NCBI RefSeq assembly: GCF_017873215.1
Contig: NZ_JAGGKA010000004.1
Coordinates: 124,001-188,000, forward strand
Length of the DNA stretch: 64,000 nucleotides
Reading direction: 5' to 3'
Source of the DNA: Clostridium tetanomorphum
Lineage (GTDB): Bacteria; Bacillota; Clostridia; Clostridiales; Clostridiaceae
Both the position numbers and the translations under genes were made by a program. Numbering within the stretch: position 1 is the stretch's first letter; every line of letters begins with the position of its first letter. The notes under the pieces were generated by a model that was not told where the DNA came from, ran no database searches, and saw nothing but the letters and a program-made list of their open reading frames with translations. This document shows positions 7,842 to 16,946 of this stretch, in pieces.

Positions 7842-10715
7842 ATGATTAGAGTAAAATATAAAACTTTTAGTGTAGTACTTGTTGTAATACTAGTTTTCTT
7901 ATCAGGTAATGATTATAAAAAAATAGTTTTAGCTAATAAAAAGGAAACTGTAAATTCCAATAAAGAGTTCAATTATAATCCTAGAATTAGTAATAAAAAA
8001 AGCTCCGCTAGAACTATAATAATAGGTGATGATTTGAATTATCCACCCTATAGTTTTATGGACAAAGATGGCAATCTAACTGGATTTAATATAGAGATTG
8101 CTAAGGCAGCAGCAGAAGCCATGGGGCTTGACGTAGAAATTAAGCTAGGTGATTGGAGAGAGATTAGGGATGACCTTGAAAATGGTAAGATAGATATTAT
8201 AGCAGGTATGTTCTATTCTAAAGATAGGGAGAAAAATTATTCCTTTACAACAAAGTATGCAATAGCTAGTGGAGATGTATTTACTAGAAATGATATAAAC
8301 ATAAAGGATATAGGTGAACTTGAAGGAAAAACTGTAGTAGTTCAAGCTCATGATATAATTAGTGAATATTTAAAAAAACAAAATCTTAATATTAAAATTA
8401 TTGAAGTACCTACAGTTGAAGAAGCCTTGAAGCTTGTATCCACAAAGAAATATGATTATGCAGTAGTTTTAAAAAATATAGGTCATTATTTAATAAAAGA
8501 AAAAAAGTATTCAAATTTAAAAGATAATGGAATTGTTGTTAATCCTACCTATTATTGTTTAGCTACAAAAAAAGGAAATGATGATTTAATATTTACTATT
8601 AATGGGGGATTACAAGTACTTAAAGCTACAGGAAAGTTTGATGAAATATATAATAAATGGTTAGGAGTTTATGACGAAGAGAATTTCTATGATATGTTAG
8701 TAGGTCATGCTGGCATAATAATAGTGTTTATAGGAAGTATAATTATATTAGCATTATGGAGTATTACTCTTAAGATAAAGGTTAATGAACGTACAAAGGA
8801 GCTATTAAAAGCAAATGAAGATTTAAAGGAGAGTAGAAAGGCATTAATACAATCTAATGATGAACTGGAGGCCTCCTTTAATCAGTTAACTGCAATAGAG
8901 GAAGAACTTAGAAGTCAATATGAACAACTAATAAAAAGTGAAAATAATTTAAAGAAAAGTGAGGAAAGAAATAGAGCCATAGTAGCTGCTATTCCAGATA
9001 TTATTTTTATTGTGGATGAAAATGGAGTTTTTAAAGATTGTCAAACAAGGGATGATTCTGTATTAATTATGCCAAAGAGCAAGTTTATAGGAAAAACTCT
9101 TTGGGAAATACTTCCGATGAAAACAGCTAAAGCTGCTTTTGAAAAAATTCAGGCATCACTTAAAAAAAATTCTTTAGAAAGCTTTGAATATGAGATTAAT
9201 ACTCAAAAGGGTATTGCACATTATGAGCTTAGAATAGTTAAGGTTAGAGAAAATGAAATTCTTGCACTAAGTAGGGATATAACTCATAGGTATATTTCTC
9301 AAAAGGCATTAAAGCAAGAAAAGGAACTATTAAAGACAACACTATTATCTGTTGGAGATGGAGTTATAGTTACAGATATAAGTGGAAATATTACAATGTT
9401 TAACAAAGCTGCAGAAGTAATAACAGGATGGAAAGAAGAAGAAACAAAATTATTAAAATTTGGGGATGTATTCAATATTATAGATGAAGATACAAAGGAA
9501 AAGTGTGATGATCCTGTAAAGAAAGCACTAGAAAGTATGAGATCTTTAGATTTAGTTGAATATAAAATATTAATTACAAAGGAAGATAAGAGAAAAATTA
9601 TTTCCTATAATATTTCACTTATAAGAGATAATAATGGCAATAGTTTAGGAGCGGTTTTAGTATTTAGAGACGTTACAGAGGAAAGAAAAAATCAAAAGGA
9701 AATTGAATTTTTAAGCTATAGAGACCAGCTTACAGGATTATATAATAGAAGATTTTTTGAAGAAGAACTTAAGAGGCTAAATAAAGAAGAAAATCTACCT
9801 ATTACTATATTTATGGCTGATGTTAATGGATTAAAATTAATAAATGATTCTTTTGGACATGCTATGGGTGATAAATTATTAAAAAAGATTACAGAAGTAA
9901 TGTTAAAGGCTTGTGATGATAATTGTGTAATATCCCGCATAGGAGGGGATGAGTTTGTAATATTATTGCCAAAGACAGATATTATAAAAGCTAATAAAGT
10001 TTTTAACCGTATTTTAAGCTTAGCTTCAAAAGAACAGGTAGCCTCAATAAATATTTCTATTTCTCTTGGATTTGCTACCAAATATTATGAAGAAGAAGAC
10101 ATATTTGAAGTACTGAAAAAAGCTGAGGACTTTATGTACAAAAAGAAACTTTTTGAGAGTCCAAGCATGAGAGGAAAAACAATTAATGCTATTATAAATA
10201 CACTACATGAAAAAAATAAAAGGGAAGAAAAACATTCTTATAGAGTATCTGAATATTGCAATGAATTAGGAAAGGCTATGAATTTACCAGATGGAGAAAT
10301 ACAAGAATTGAAAACTGCAGGGCTGTTACATGATATAGGCAAAGTTGCTATAAATGAGAATATTTTAAATAAGCCAGGTACTCTTACAGAAGAAGAAATG
10401 GAAGAGCTTAAACGCCATCCTGAAATAGGGTATCGCATTTTGAGTTCTGTTAACGACATGGCAGAAATGGCGGAATATGTATTAGCTCATCATGAAAGAT
10501 GGGATGGAACTGGTTATCCAAAGAGGCTTAAAGGAAATGAAATCCCATTAAAATCAAGAATAATTGCAATTGCAGATGCCTATGATGCCATGACCAGTGA
10601 TAGAAGTTATAGAAATGCTTTGTCAAAAGAAGAAGCTATAGAAGAACTTATTAAAAATGCAGGTACTCAATTTGATCCTGAAATTGTGAAGATATTTATT
10701 GAAAAGGTAATATAA
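7842..10715 (+). CDS. Solute-binding/PAS/GGDEF/HD-GYP c-di-GMP enzyme
   Basis: A 957-residue membrane sensor that could both make and break c-di-GMP. Order: N-terminal signal anchor; a family-3 amino-acid-type solute-binding domain (about 50-275) outside the cell; a membrane span near 290; a coiled coil; two PAS domains (about 375-490 and 495-620); GGDEF (intact GGDEF motif near residue 702); and HD-GYP (HDIGK near 830, HHERWDGTGYP near 882). The c-di-GMP inhibitory RxxD site is absent before GGDEF. ATG 7842 is chosen over GTG 7827 because GAGGAG sits seven bases before it. A hairpin terminator follows. Confidence 0.92.
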   Translation: MIRVKYKTFSVVLVVILVFLSGNDYKKIVLANKKETVNSNKEFNYNPRISNKKSSARTIIIGDDLNYPPYSFMDKDGNLTGFNIEIAKAAAEAMGLDVEIKLGDWREIRDDLENGKIDIIAGMFYSKDREKNYSFTTKYAIASGDVFTRNDINIKDIGELEGKTVVVQAHDIISEYLKKQNLNIKIIEVPTVEEALKLVSTKKYDYAVVLKNIGHYLIKEKKYSNLKDNGIVVNPTYYCLATKKGNDDLIFTINGGLQVLKATGKFDEIYNKWLGVYDEENFYDMLVGHAGIIIVFIGSIIILALWSITLKIKVNERTKELLKANEDLKESRKALIQSNDELEASFNQLTAIEEELRSQYEQLIKSENNLKKSEERNRAIVAAIPDIIFIVDENGVFKDCQTRDDSVLIMPKSKFIGKTLWEILPMKTAKAAFEKIQASLKKNSLESFEYEINTQKGIAHYELRIVKVRENEILALSRDITHRYISQKALKQEKELLKTTLLSVGDGVIVTDISGNITMFNKAAEVITGWKEEETKLLKFGDVFNIIDEDTKEKCDDPVKKALESMRSLDLVEYKILITKEDKRKIISYNISLIRDNNGNSLGAVLVFRDVTEERKNQKEIEFLSYRDQLTGLYNRRFFEEELKRLNKEENLPITIFMADVNGLKLINDSFGHAMGDKLLKKITEVMLKACDDNCVISRIGGDEFVILLPKTDIIKANKVFNRILSLASKEQVASINISISLGFATKYYEEEDIFEVLKKAEDFMYKKKLFESPSMRGKTINAIINTLHEKNKREEKHSYRVSEYCNELGKAMNLPDGEIQELKTAGLLHDIGKVAINENILNKPGTLTEEEMEELKRHPEIGYRILSSVNDMAEMAEYVLAHHERWDGTGYPKRLKGNEIPLKSRIIAIADAYDAMTSDRSYRNALSKEEAIEELIKNAGTQFDPEIVKIFIEKVI

Positions 10716-10720
10716 ATGTT

Positions 10721-10753
10721 AAGGTGCCAGGAACTTGTTGCCTGGCACCTTTT
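10721..10753. terminator. Bidirectional GC-rich hairpin between convergent genes
   Basis: AAGGTGCCAGG pairs with CCTGGCACCTT, followed by T residues on the plus side and preceded by A residues. It separates the c-di-GMP gene from the convergent chemoreceptor and belongs to a GTGCCAGGC-type palindrome family seen elsewhere in the window. Confidence 0.8.
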
Positions 10754-12812
10754 AGTACTTAAATTTTGAAATATTTATCTGCATATCTTCTGCTAGCTTA
10801 GCTAGGGACTCACTAGCATTAGCTAATTCTGAAATAGAAGAGGTTTGTTCTTCTACTGATGCTACTGTTTCTTCAGTCCCAGCAGCATTTTCTTGTGAAA
10901 TAGCAGACAGGTTTTCAAGTACTGAAATAATTTCATTCTTTTTAAGTTCCATTTCTTTTCCAGAGTCATTTAGATTTTGTACTACTTTCTTCATCTCATC
11001 AATAGCTAGTGCAATACCTTCAAATTTTTTATTTGTGTTTTCTACACTTTTAGTTTGAGCTTCTGTATTATTACTTACTGTTTCCATACTTTCAACTGCT
11101 TTTTCTGTCTGGAGTGCCAATTCATTAATTACTAAAGCAATTTCATCAGTGAAAGTATTAGATTGCTCAGCTAGTTTTCTAATTTCATCTGCCACCACAG
11201 CAAATCCCTTTCCTGATTCTCCAGCTCTAGCTGCTTCAATGGCTGCATTTAAAGCAAGTAGGTTGGTTTGAGATGAAATATTTTTTATCATTTCACTAGC
11301 CTTTTCAATTTTTTCTGCACTTTTATTGCTGTCAATGATTACCTTATATACTTCCTTTGATATTTGTTCGCTATTCATAGTTTTTTCTGTTAATTGTTTT
11401 AAAGTAGTTACCCCTTCATTTTTCAAAAGGTCTACTTTTTCTATGGCTTTATTTAGATTATCCATCATTTGTTGATTATCTGAAATTTTTTCTCCAAGTA
11501 TATTTACATTCATGGCACCACTTTGGGTTTGTTTTGCTTGACTATCTGTAGAGCTAGCCATTTCCTCTATAGTTTTGGCAATTTCATTTGCTGCTTCAGC
11601 AGTTTGCTGACTTGTAGAAGTAAGTTCCTCTGAGGCGGCTGCTACATGTTCTGCATTTTCAGAAGTTTTTTTAACGAAGTCTCTTAAATTTACAGTAATA
11701 CTTTCAAAAGCTTTTGCTAATAGTCCAACTTCATCCTCTTTTTCTACTAGTTCTTTTGATATATCCTCTGTAAAATCTAAAGCTGACATTTTGTGTGCAT
11801 GTTTTTCTAGGCTTTTAATAGGTTTTACTATAGTTTTTCCTACTATGAAAATTAGTACTGCAATAATAATTCCTCCCAATATATAGGAGATAATCAATAA
11901 GTTTCTTATCATAGAAAGTTTCTCAGTAAATTCATTTTGGTCTATTACTGCTGCTACGGACCATCCATTAGTGGATACAGGAGAATAGCCTACATATTTA
12001 TTTATACCACTATAAGAATAGGTTCCTGTACCTTGTTTTTGTGTAACCATGTTTTTACCGATTTCACCCATTTTGCCTTGTTCTTTTGTTATATTATTTT
12101 TTAAAACCATCTCTTTAACAGGATGATATACTAAATCTCCTTTTTTACTTACTAGAAATACAAGTCCACTTTTACCGATCTTATAATTCCCCATAATAGC
12201 AGGTAATTCATCAAGGAGTAAATCAATGCCTACTGCTCCTAAACTAGTTTTATTTTCATCATATACTACCTGTACAATACTAATTACCATTTTTCCTGTT
12301 ACAGAGTCTACATAAGGCTCTGTATAGAGTACTTCTCCAGGTTTTAATGCTAAAGCCTCTTTATACCAAGGTTTTTCTTTAATAATCCAAGTTAGTGGAG
12401 AATTCCATTGATTGTGAGTAACTAAATAGCTAGCATCATGTAAACCAATCCATACTAAAGCAAGATTTTTGTCTGTTTGTTGTATTTGATGTAATGAGGT
12501 TATTACATCCTTGTAATCTGGATGATTTCGAATCTTATCTCTAGTTCTTGATGCTTTCATCAATTTTATAATATCTTGATTTGTAGCCATTTCTCTTACT
12601 ACAACTTCATTTTTACTAAAAAATTCATTACATTGATTAGAGGCTGCCTTAGCTTCTGCTAAAAGATTATCATAACTCATTTTAACTACAATATCTTTTG
12701 TTTTTAACTCTAAAAAAATACCAGAAGCTAAAAATACAATAAATACTGATGTAAGAATATACACCATCATTTTCACGAAAATACTCTTTTTTATAATATT
12801 TTTATTATCCAT
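10752..12812 (-). CDS. Methyl-accepting chemotaxis protein, dCache type
   Basis: A 686-residue chemoreceptor. Span 1 is at about 12-31, a dCache sensor domain at about 35-295, span 2 at about 300-322, then HAMP and a methyl-accepting signalling domain with the hairpin tip [20 protein letters not shown]. The dCache region contains KEKPWYKEA and EPYVDSVTG, which resemble the amino-acid-sensing dCache motif R-x-W-Y...D, but lysine replaces the arginine. It is a close paralogue of the next gene and has its own promoter. It would signal to CheA/CheW encoded elsewhere. Confidence 0.93.
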   Translation of the reverse strand: MDNKNIIKKSIFVKMMVYILTSVFIVFLASGIFLELKTKDIVVKMSYDNLLAEAKAASNQCNEFFSKNEVVVREMATNQDIIKLMKASRTRDKIRNHPDYKDVITSLHQIQQTDKNLALVWIGLHDASYLVTHNQWNSPLTWIIKEKPWYKEALALKPGEVLYTEPYVDSVTGKMVISIVQVVYDENKTSLGAVGIDLLLDELPAIMGNYKIGKSGLVFLVSKKGDLVYHPVKEMVLKNNITKEQGKMGEIGKNMVTQKQGTGTYSYSGINKYVGYSPVSTNGWSVAAVIDQNEFTEKLSMIRNLLIISYILGGIIIAVLIFIVGKTIVKPIKSLEKHAHKMSALDFTEDISKELVEKEDEVGLLAKAFESITVNLRDFVKKTSENAEHVAAASEELTSTSQQTAEAANEIAKTIEEMASSTDSQAKQTQSGAMNVNILGEKISDNQQMMDNLNKAIEKVDLLKNEGVTTLKQLTEKTMNSEQISKEVYKVIIDSNKSAEKIEKASEMIKNISSQTNLLALNAAIEAARAGESGKGFAVVADEIRKLAEQSNTFTDEIALVINELALQTEKAVESMETVSNNTEAQTKSVENTNKKFEGIALAIDEMKKVVQNLNDSGKEMELKKNEIISVLENLSAISQENAAGTEETVASVEEQTSSISELANASESLAKLAEDMQINISKFKY

Positions 12813-12897
12813 ACATTACCTCCCTCTTCTTATTGACAAAATTCTTGTTTTTATTTTTGTATTAGTTTTTTTATTCCATTATTTTTACTTTATATCC

Positions 12898-12926
12898 ATT
12901 ATATATCATAAAATATAAACTTTAAA
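12898..12926 (-). promoter_or_regulatory. Promoter of the first tandem chemoreceptor gene
   Basis: On the minus strand TTTAAA, 17 bases and TATAAT form a sigma-A-like promoter. The same boxes with the same spacing lie before the paralogue at 15228-15256, so both position and sequence are conserved. The spacing and boxes do not match a flagellar sigma-D promoter. Confidence 0.55.
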
Positions 12927-13050
12927 TATTTTTCTGAAAGAAAATGTAATTTTTTCTATTTAAATTATAAGTTGAAAAAATCTATTGAATAATTCAAGGT
13001 AATGAAGAAGGTAAAGAATTCATTAAGTAAAATAATTAAGAGAATAAAAT

Positions 13051-13082
13051 AAGATGCCAGGCAGCAAATGCCTGACATCTTA
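13051..13082 (-). terminator. Hairpin terminator of the second tandem chemoreceptor
   Basis: AAGATGTCAGGCA pairs with TGCCTGGCATCTT on the minus strand a few bases after the stop codon. It belongs to the CAGGC palindrome family. Confidence 0.75.
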
Positions 13083-13085
13083 ATA

Positions 13086-15146
13086 TTAGTACTTAAATTT
13101 TGAAATATTTATCTGCATATCTTCTGCTAGTTTAGCTAGGGACTCGCTAGCATTAGCTAACTCTGCAATAGAAGAGGTTTGTTCTTCTACTGATGCTACT
13201 GTTTCTTCAGTTCCAGCAGCGTTTTCTTGTGAAATAGCAGACAGATTTTCAAGTACTGCAATAAATTCATTCTTTTTAATCTCCATTTCTCTCGCAGAAG
13301 CATTTAGATTTTGTACTACTTTTTTCATCTCATCAATGGCTGTTGCAATACCTTCAAATTTTATGTTTGTATTTTCTACACTTTTAGTTTGAGCTTCTGT
13401 ATTATTATTTACTGTCTCCATACTTTCAACAGCTTTTTCTGTTTGAAGTGCTAATTCATTAATTACCAAAGCAATTTCGTCAGTGAAAGCATTGGATTGC
13501 TCTGCTAGTTTTCTAATTTCATCTGCCACTACAGCAAATCCCTTTCCTGATTCTCCAGCTCTAGCTGCTTCAATGGCTGCATTTAAAGCAAGTAGATTGG
13601 TTTGAGATGAAATATTTTTTATCATTTCACTAGCTTTTTCAATTTTTTCTGCACTTTTATTGCTGTCAATAATTATTTTATATATTTCGTCTGCTAGTTG
13701 TTTGCTGTTAATGGTTTTTTCCGTTAGTTCTTTTAAAGTAGTTATTCCTTCATTTTTGAAAACATCTACTTTTTCTATGGCTTTATTTAGATTGTCCATC
13801 ATTTTTTGATTATCTGAGATTTTTTCTCCAAGTATATTTACACTGGTAGCACCACTTTGAGTTTGTTTTGCTTGACTATCTGCAGAATTAGCCATTTCCT
13901 CTATAGTTTTAGCAATTTCATTTGCTGCCTGAGCAGTTTGCTGACTTGTGGAAGTAAGTTCTTCTGATGCGGCTGCTACATGCTCTGCACTTTCAGAGGT
14001 CTTTTTAACAAAATCTTTTAAATTTAAAGTAATATTTTCAAAAGCCTTTGATAACATTCCAATTTCATCTTCTTTTTCTACTAATTCTTTTGATATATCC
14101 TCTGTAAAATCCAAAGTTGCTAGTTTATTACCGTATTTTTCTAGAGATTTAATAGGTTTTACTATAGCTTTTCCTATTAAAAGGATCAATAGGGCAATGA
14201 TAATTCCACCTAATACATAAGATATAATCAAGAAGTTTCTTATTATAGAAACTTTCTCAGTAAACTCACTTTGATCTATTACTGCAGCTACAGACCATCC
14301 ATTAGCGGATACAGGATAATATCCTACGTATTTATCTATTCCCTTATAAGAATAAACTCCTGTACTTGTTTTTTGAGCAACCATATTTTTACCAATGTTG
14401 CCTAGTCCACCAGATTCTTGTGTTATGTTAGTTTTTAAGATCATTTCTTTAACAGGATGATATACTAAATTTCCTTTTTTACTTACTAGAAATACAAATC
14501 CACTTTTGCCAATCTTATATTTTTCCATAATACTAGGTAATTCATCAAGGAGCAAATCAATTCCTACTACTCCTAAAAAGGTTTTCTTTTCATCGTATAT
14601 TGACTGAATAATGCTAATTACCATCTTTCCTGTTACAGCATCAATATAAGGTTCTGTATAAAGAACTTGTTCAGGATTTAATTCTAAAGCTTCTTTATAC
14701 CAAGGTCTATTTTTAATAATCCAAGTTGTAGGAGAATTCCATTGATCATGAGTAACTAAATAGCTAGCATCATTTAAGCCAATCCATACTAAAGCAAGAT
14801 TTTTATCCGTTTTTTGTATTTGCTGTAGAGAGGTTATTACATTTTTGTATTCTGGATGGTTTTTAATCTTGTCCCTAGTTCGTGCTCCTTTCATGAATTT
14901 TATAATATCTCCATTTGTGGGCATTTGCTTTACTAAGACTTCATTTTTTTTAAAAAATTCACTATTTTGATTAGAAGCAGCTTTAGCTTCGGTTAAAAGA
15001 TTAGAATAATTCATTTCTGTAACAATATCATGGGTTTTTAACTCTAGAAAAATACCGGAAGCTAAAAATACAACAAACACTGATGCAAGAATATACACCA
15101 TCATTTTAATGAAAATACTTTTTTGAATTACATTTTTAATATTCAT
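13086..15146 (-). CDS. Methyl-accepting chemotaxis protein, dCache type (paralogue)
   Basis: A 686-residue chemoreceptor of the same length and architecture as its neighbour, with nearly identical signalling domains and C-terminal tail QINISKFKY. Differences concentrate in the sensor domain. Here the motif reads KNRPWYKEA with the arginine expected for amino-acid carboxylate binding, followed by EPYIDAVTG. The pair arose by tandem duplication. It has its own promoter and terminator, so the two receptors need not be co-transcribed. Ligand specificity is inference. Confidence 0.93.
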   Translation of the reverse strand: MNIKNVIQKSIFIKMMVYILASVFVVFLASGIFLELKTHDIVTEMNYSNLLTEAKAASNQNSEFFKKNEVLVKQMPTNGDIIKFMKGARTRDKIKNHPEYKNVITSLQQIQKTDKNLALVWIGLNDASYLVTHDQWNSPTTWIIKNRPWYKEALELNPEQVLYTEPYIDAVTGKMVISIIQSIYDEKKTFLGVVGIDLLLDELPSIMEKYKIGKSGFVFLVSKKGNLVYHPVKEMILKTNITQESGGLGNIGKNMVAQKTSTGVYSYKGIDKYVGYYPVSANGWSVAAVIDQSEFTEKVSIIRNFLIISYVLGGIIIALLILLIGKAIVKPIKSLEKYGNKLATLDFTEDISKELVEKEDEIGMLSKAFENITLNLKDFVKKTSESAEHVAAASEELTSTSQQTAQAANEIAKTIEEMANSADSQAKQTQSGATSVNILGEKISDNQKMMDNLNKAIEKVDVFKNEGITTLKELTEKTINSKQLADEIYKIIIDSNKSAEKIEKASEMIKNISSQTNLLALNAAIEAARAGESGKGFAVVADEIRKLAEQSNAFTDEIALVINELALQTEKAVESMETVNNNTEAQTKSVENTNIKFEGIATAIDEMKKVVQNLNASAREMEIKKNEFIAVLENLSAISQENAAGTEETVASVEEQTSSIAELANASESLAKLAEDMQINISKFKY

Positions 15147-15227
15147 ATATTTCCCTCCCTTATATCGGCAAAAAATTGTTTTTTATAGTGTGGATTGAAA
15201 ATTTTGCCATAGTATTTTATTATATAC

Positions 15228-15256
15228 ATTATATATCAGAAAATAGAAACTTTAAA
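15228..15256 (-). promoter_or_regulatory. Promoter of the second tandem chemoreceptor gene
   Basis: TTTAAA, 17 bases, TATAAT on the minus strand, matching the promoter before the paralogue. Confidence 0.55.
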
Positions 15257-15373
15257 TATTTTTTTGAAAATAAATACAAAATCATGGGAGTAATTTAAAA
15301 TTTAATGTATAAATATAGGATTAAAAATGATACAAATAGAGAACACACAATAAATACTATGGAATAAATAAAT

Positions 15374-15559
15374 AATTTAACAAATACCTTTGAATTTAAA
15401 TGTAATGAAATAAGTATTAAAATATCCTTAAGTACTAGAATACAATGTGTTAGAGAAGGGTATATTAATGCTGAAAAAGAAATGGATTATTTAAAAACAT
15501 TGGAAATAAGTCAATATTTAGATGAACTTATTGTAGAATATATGTTAAAAAGTTTATAA
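15374..15559 (+). pseudogene. Spo0E-like aspartyl-phosphatase remnant
   Basis: An open frame without a usable start codon ends in LEISQYLDELIVEYM and a short tail. The pattern SQxLDxLIxxYM is the signature of Spo0E-type phosphatases, which dephosphorylate Spo0A~P in Bacillus and are common in clostridia. The frame upstream is Spo0E-like in helical character but contains no ATG, GTG or TTG with a ribosome site; the only ATG, at 15482, would give just 25 residues. I infer a gene that has lost its start. A very unusual initiation codon is the alternative. Confidence 0.5.
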
Positions 15560-15587
15560 CATAATATTTAAAGTGAGGGAAAATATA

Positions 15588-16550
15588 ATGAGTTTTGAAA
15601 AGCCACGAATTTGTGTAAGTAGATGCCTAGGTTTTGAAGCTTGTAGATATAATGGACAGATGAGTCCTCAGGATTTTATAGAAAAGCTAAAGGATAAAGT
15701 GGAAATTATTACGGTTTGTCCTGAAGTTCAAATTGGGTTGCCTATACCTAGAGAATCTTTAAGGATAGTTAAAGAAAAGGAAGAATTATATTTAATTCAG
15801 CCTAAAACAGAGAAGGATTTTACAAGGGAAATGGTGGAATTCTCTAAAGAGTTTATAGAAAATCTAGAAAATATCGATGGTTTTATATTAAAGAGTCGTT
15901 CTCCTTCTTGTGGTATAAAAGATGTGAAAGTATATATTGGAAGAGGGAAATCTTCAGCTAGTGAAAAAGGAAGAGGATTTTTTGCTGAAAAGGTTATAAA
16001 TAAATTTCCTAATTATCCCATAGAGGATGAAGGAAGGCTTACTAATTATAAAATTAGGGAGCGGTTTTTAACTAGAATCTATATAAATGCTGCCTTTAGG
16101 GAAATAAAGTATGGTAATAGCATGGGGGAATTAGTTGAATTTCATAGCAAAAATAAAATGCTTCTTATGGCATACAATCAAAAGATACAAAAGGAGCTAG
16201 GTAAAATTGTGGCAAACCACGAGAAACATAAAATAGAGCAGGTATTAAATGATTATGAAAGGTATTTAAAAATAGCTTTTATTAAAAATGCTAGATATAC
16301 ATCTAATATAAACGTTTTGAACAAAGCTGTGTCTTTATTTTCAAAATATATAACTTTAGAGGAAAAGGAATTTATAAGAGATACTATAGAAAAATATAGA
16401 GAGGATAAGGTACCTTTCAGTACTTGTTTATATATAATAAAATCCTATGCTATTAGATTTGGAATAACAGAGATGTTACAGCAAAGTTTCTTTCAACCAT
16501 ATCCTGAAGAATTAGTAGAATTAAAAGATTCTGGCAAAGGAAGAATATAA
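15588..16550 (+). CDS. DUF523 and DUF1722 domain protein (YbgA-like)
   Basis: A 320-residue protein. Residues 1-150 match DUF523: PRICVSRCLGFEACRYNG at the start and SRSPSCGIKDV near residue 105, with conserved cysteines. Residues 195-315 match DUF1722/YbgA (MAYNQKIQKELG, FSTCLYIIKSYAIRF, FFQPYPEEL). The biochemical role of this fusion is not established; DUF1722 is often found with photolyases or with DUF523. ATG 15588 is chosen over GTG 15573 because GTGAGGGA forms the ribosome site. Confidence 0.9.
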   Translation: MSFEKPRICVSRCLGFEACRYNGQMSPQDFIEKLKDKVEIITVCPEVQIGLPIPRESLRIVKEKEELYLIQPKTEKDFTREMVEFSKEFIENLENIDGFILKSRSPSCGIKDVKVYIGRGKSSASEKGRGFFAEKVINKFPNYPIEDEGRLTNYKIRERFLTRIYINAAFREIKYGNSMGELVEFHSKNKMLLMAYNQKIQKELGKIVANHEKHKIEQVLNDYERYLKIAFIKNARYTSNINVLNKAVSLFSKYITLEEKEFIRDTIEKYREDKVPFSTCLYIIKSYAIRFGITEMLQQSFFQPYPEELVELKDSGKGRI

Positions 16551-16670
16551 GAATTTACATTTATAACATAATTAATACCTAAAATGTGTCTACTTTTATA
16601 AGTTATAAAAGTATGAAAATAATTAAATAAATACAACTAATGTAGGGTCTTTATAGGTGGCAATATATCA

Positions 16671-16708
16671 GAAAAAGCACTATTTTGCGAAAAAAAGTGC
16701 TTTTTATT
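16671..16708 (+). terminator. Rho-independent terminator
   Basis: AAAAAGCACT pairs with AGTGCTTTTT. The rest of the 396-base gap (16551-16946) is AT-rich. I saw no c-di-GMP riboswitch before the exopolysaccharide operon. Confidence 0.8.
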
Positions 16709-16946
16709 ATTTATTAAAATAAAAAATTTAAGTTTTTAGACAAATATTTTAAAAAAAGTTGATAATTTTCCTTTAAATTTGATAAAATTAACATCAGGTA
16801 ATTTTTTTTATTAGCTTTTTTCATTGATTTTTATTTTCTTTTTAGAGGTAATGTCTTTGTGGTAAAACTATTATATTTTAAGATGTTGAGGAAAATAAAT
16901 GTTCATATAACTTGATAGAATGAGAGTAACGATTGTGAGGTAAAAT

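Noticed and set aside
12898-15256. Flagellar sigma-D promoters for the chemoreceptor genes
   Set aside because: TAAA is present but the GCCGATAA-like box does not lie at the right distance; a sigma-A type promoter fits better.
16551-16946. Searched for a c-di-GMP riboswitch before the exopolysaccharide operon
   Set aside because: No GEMM-type conserved core was found; the region is plain AT-rich DNA after a terminator.
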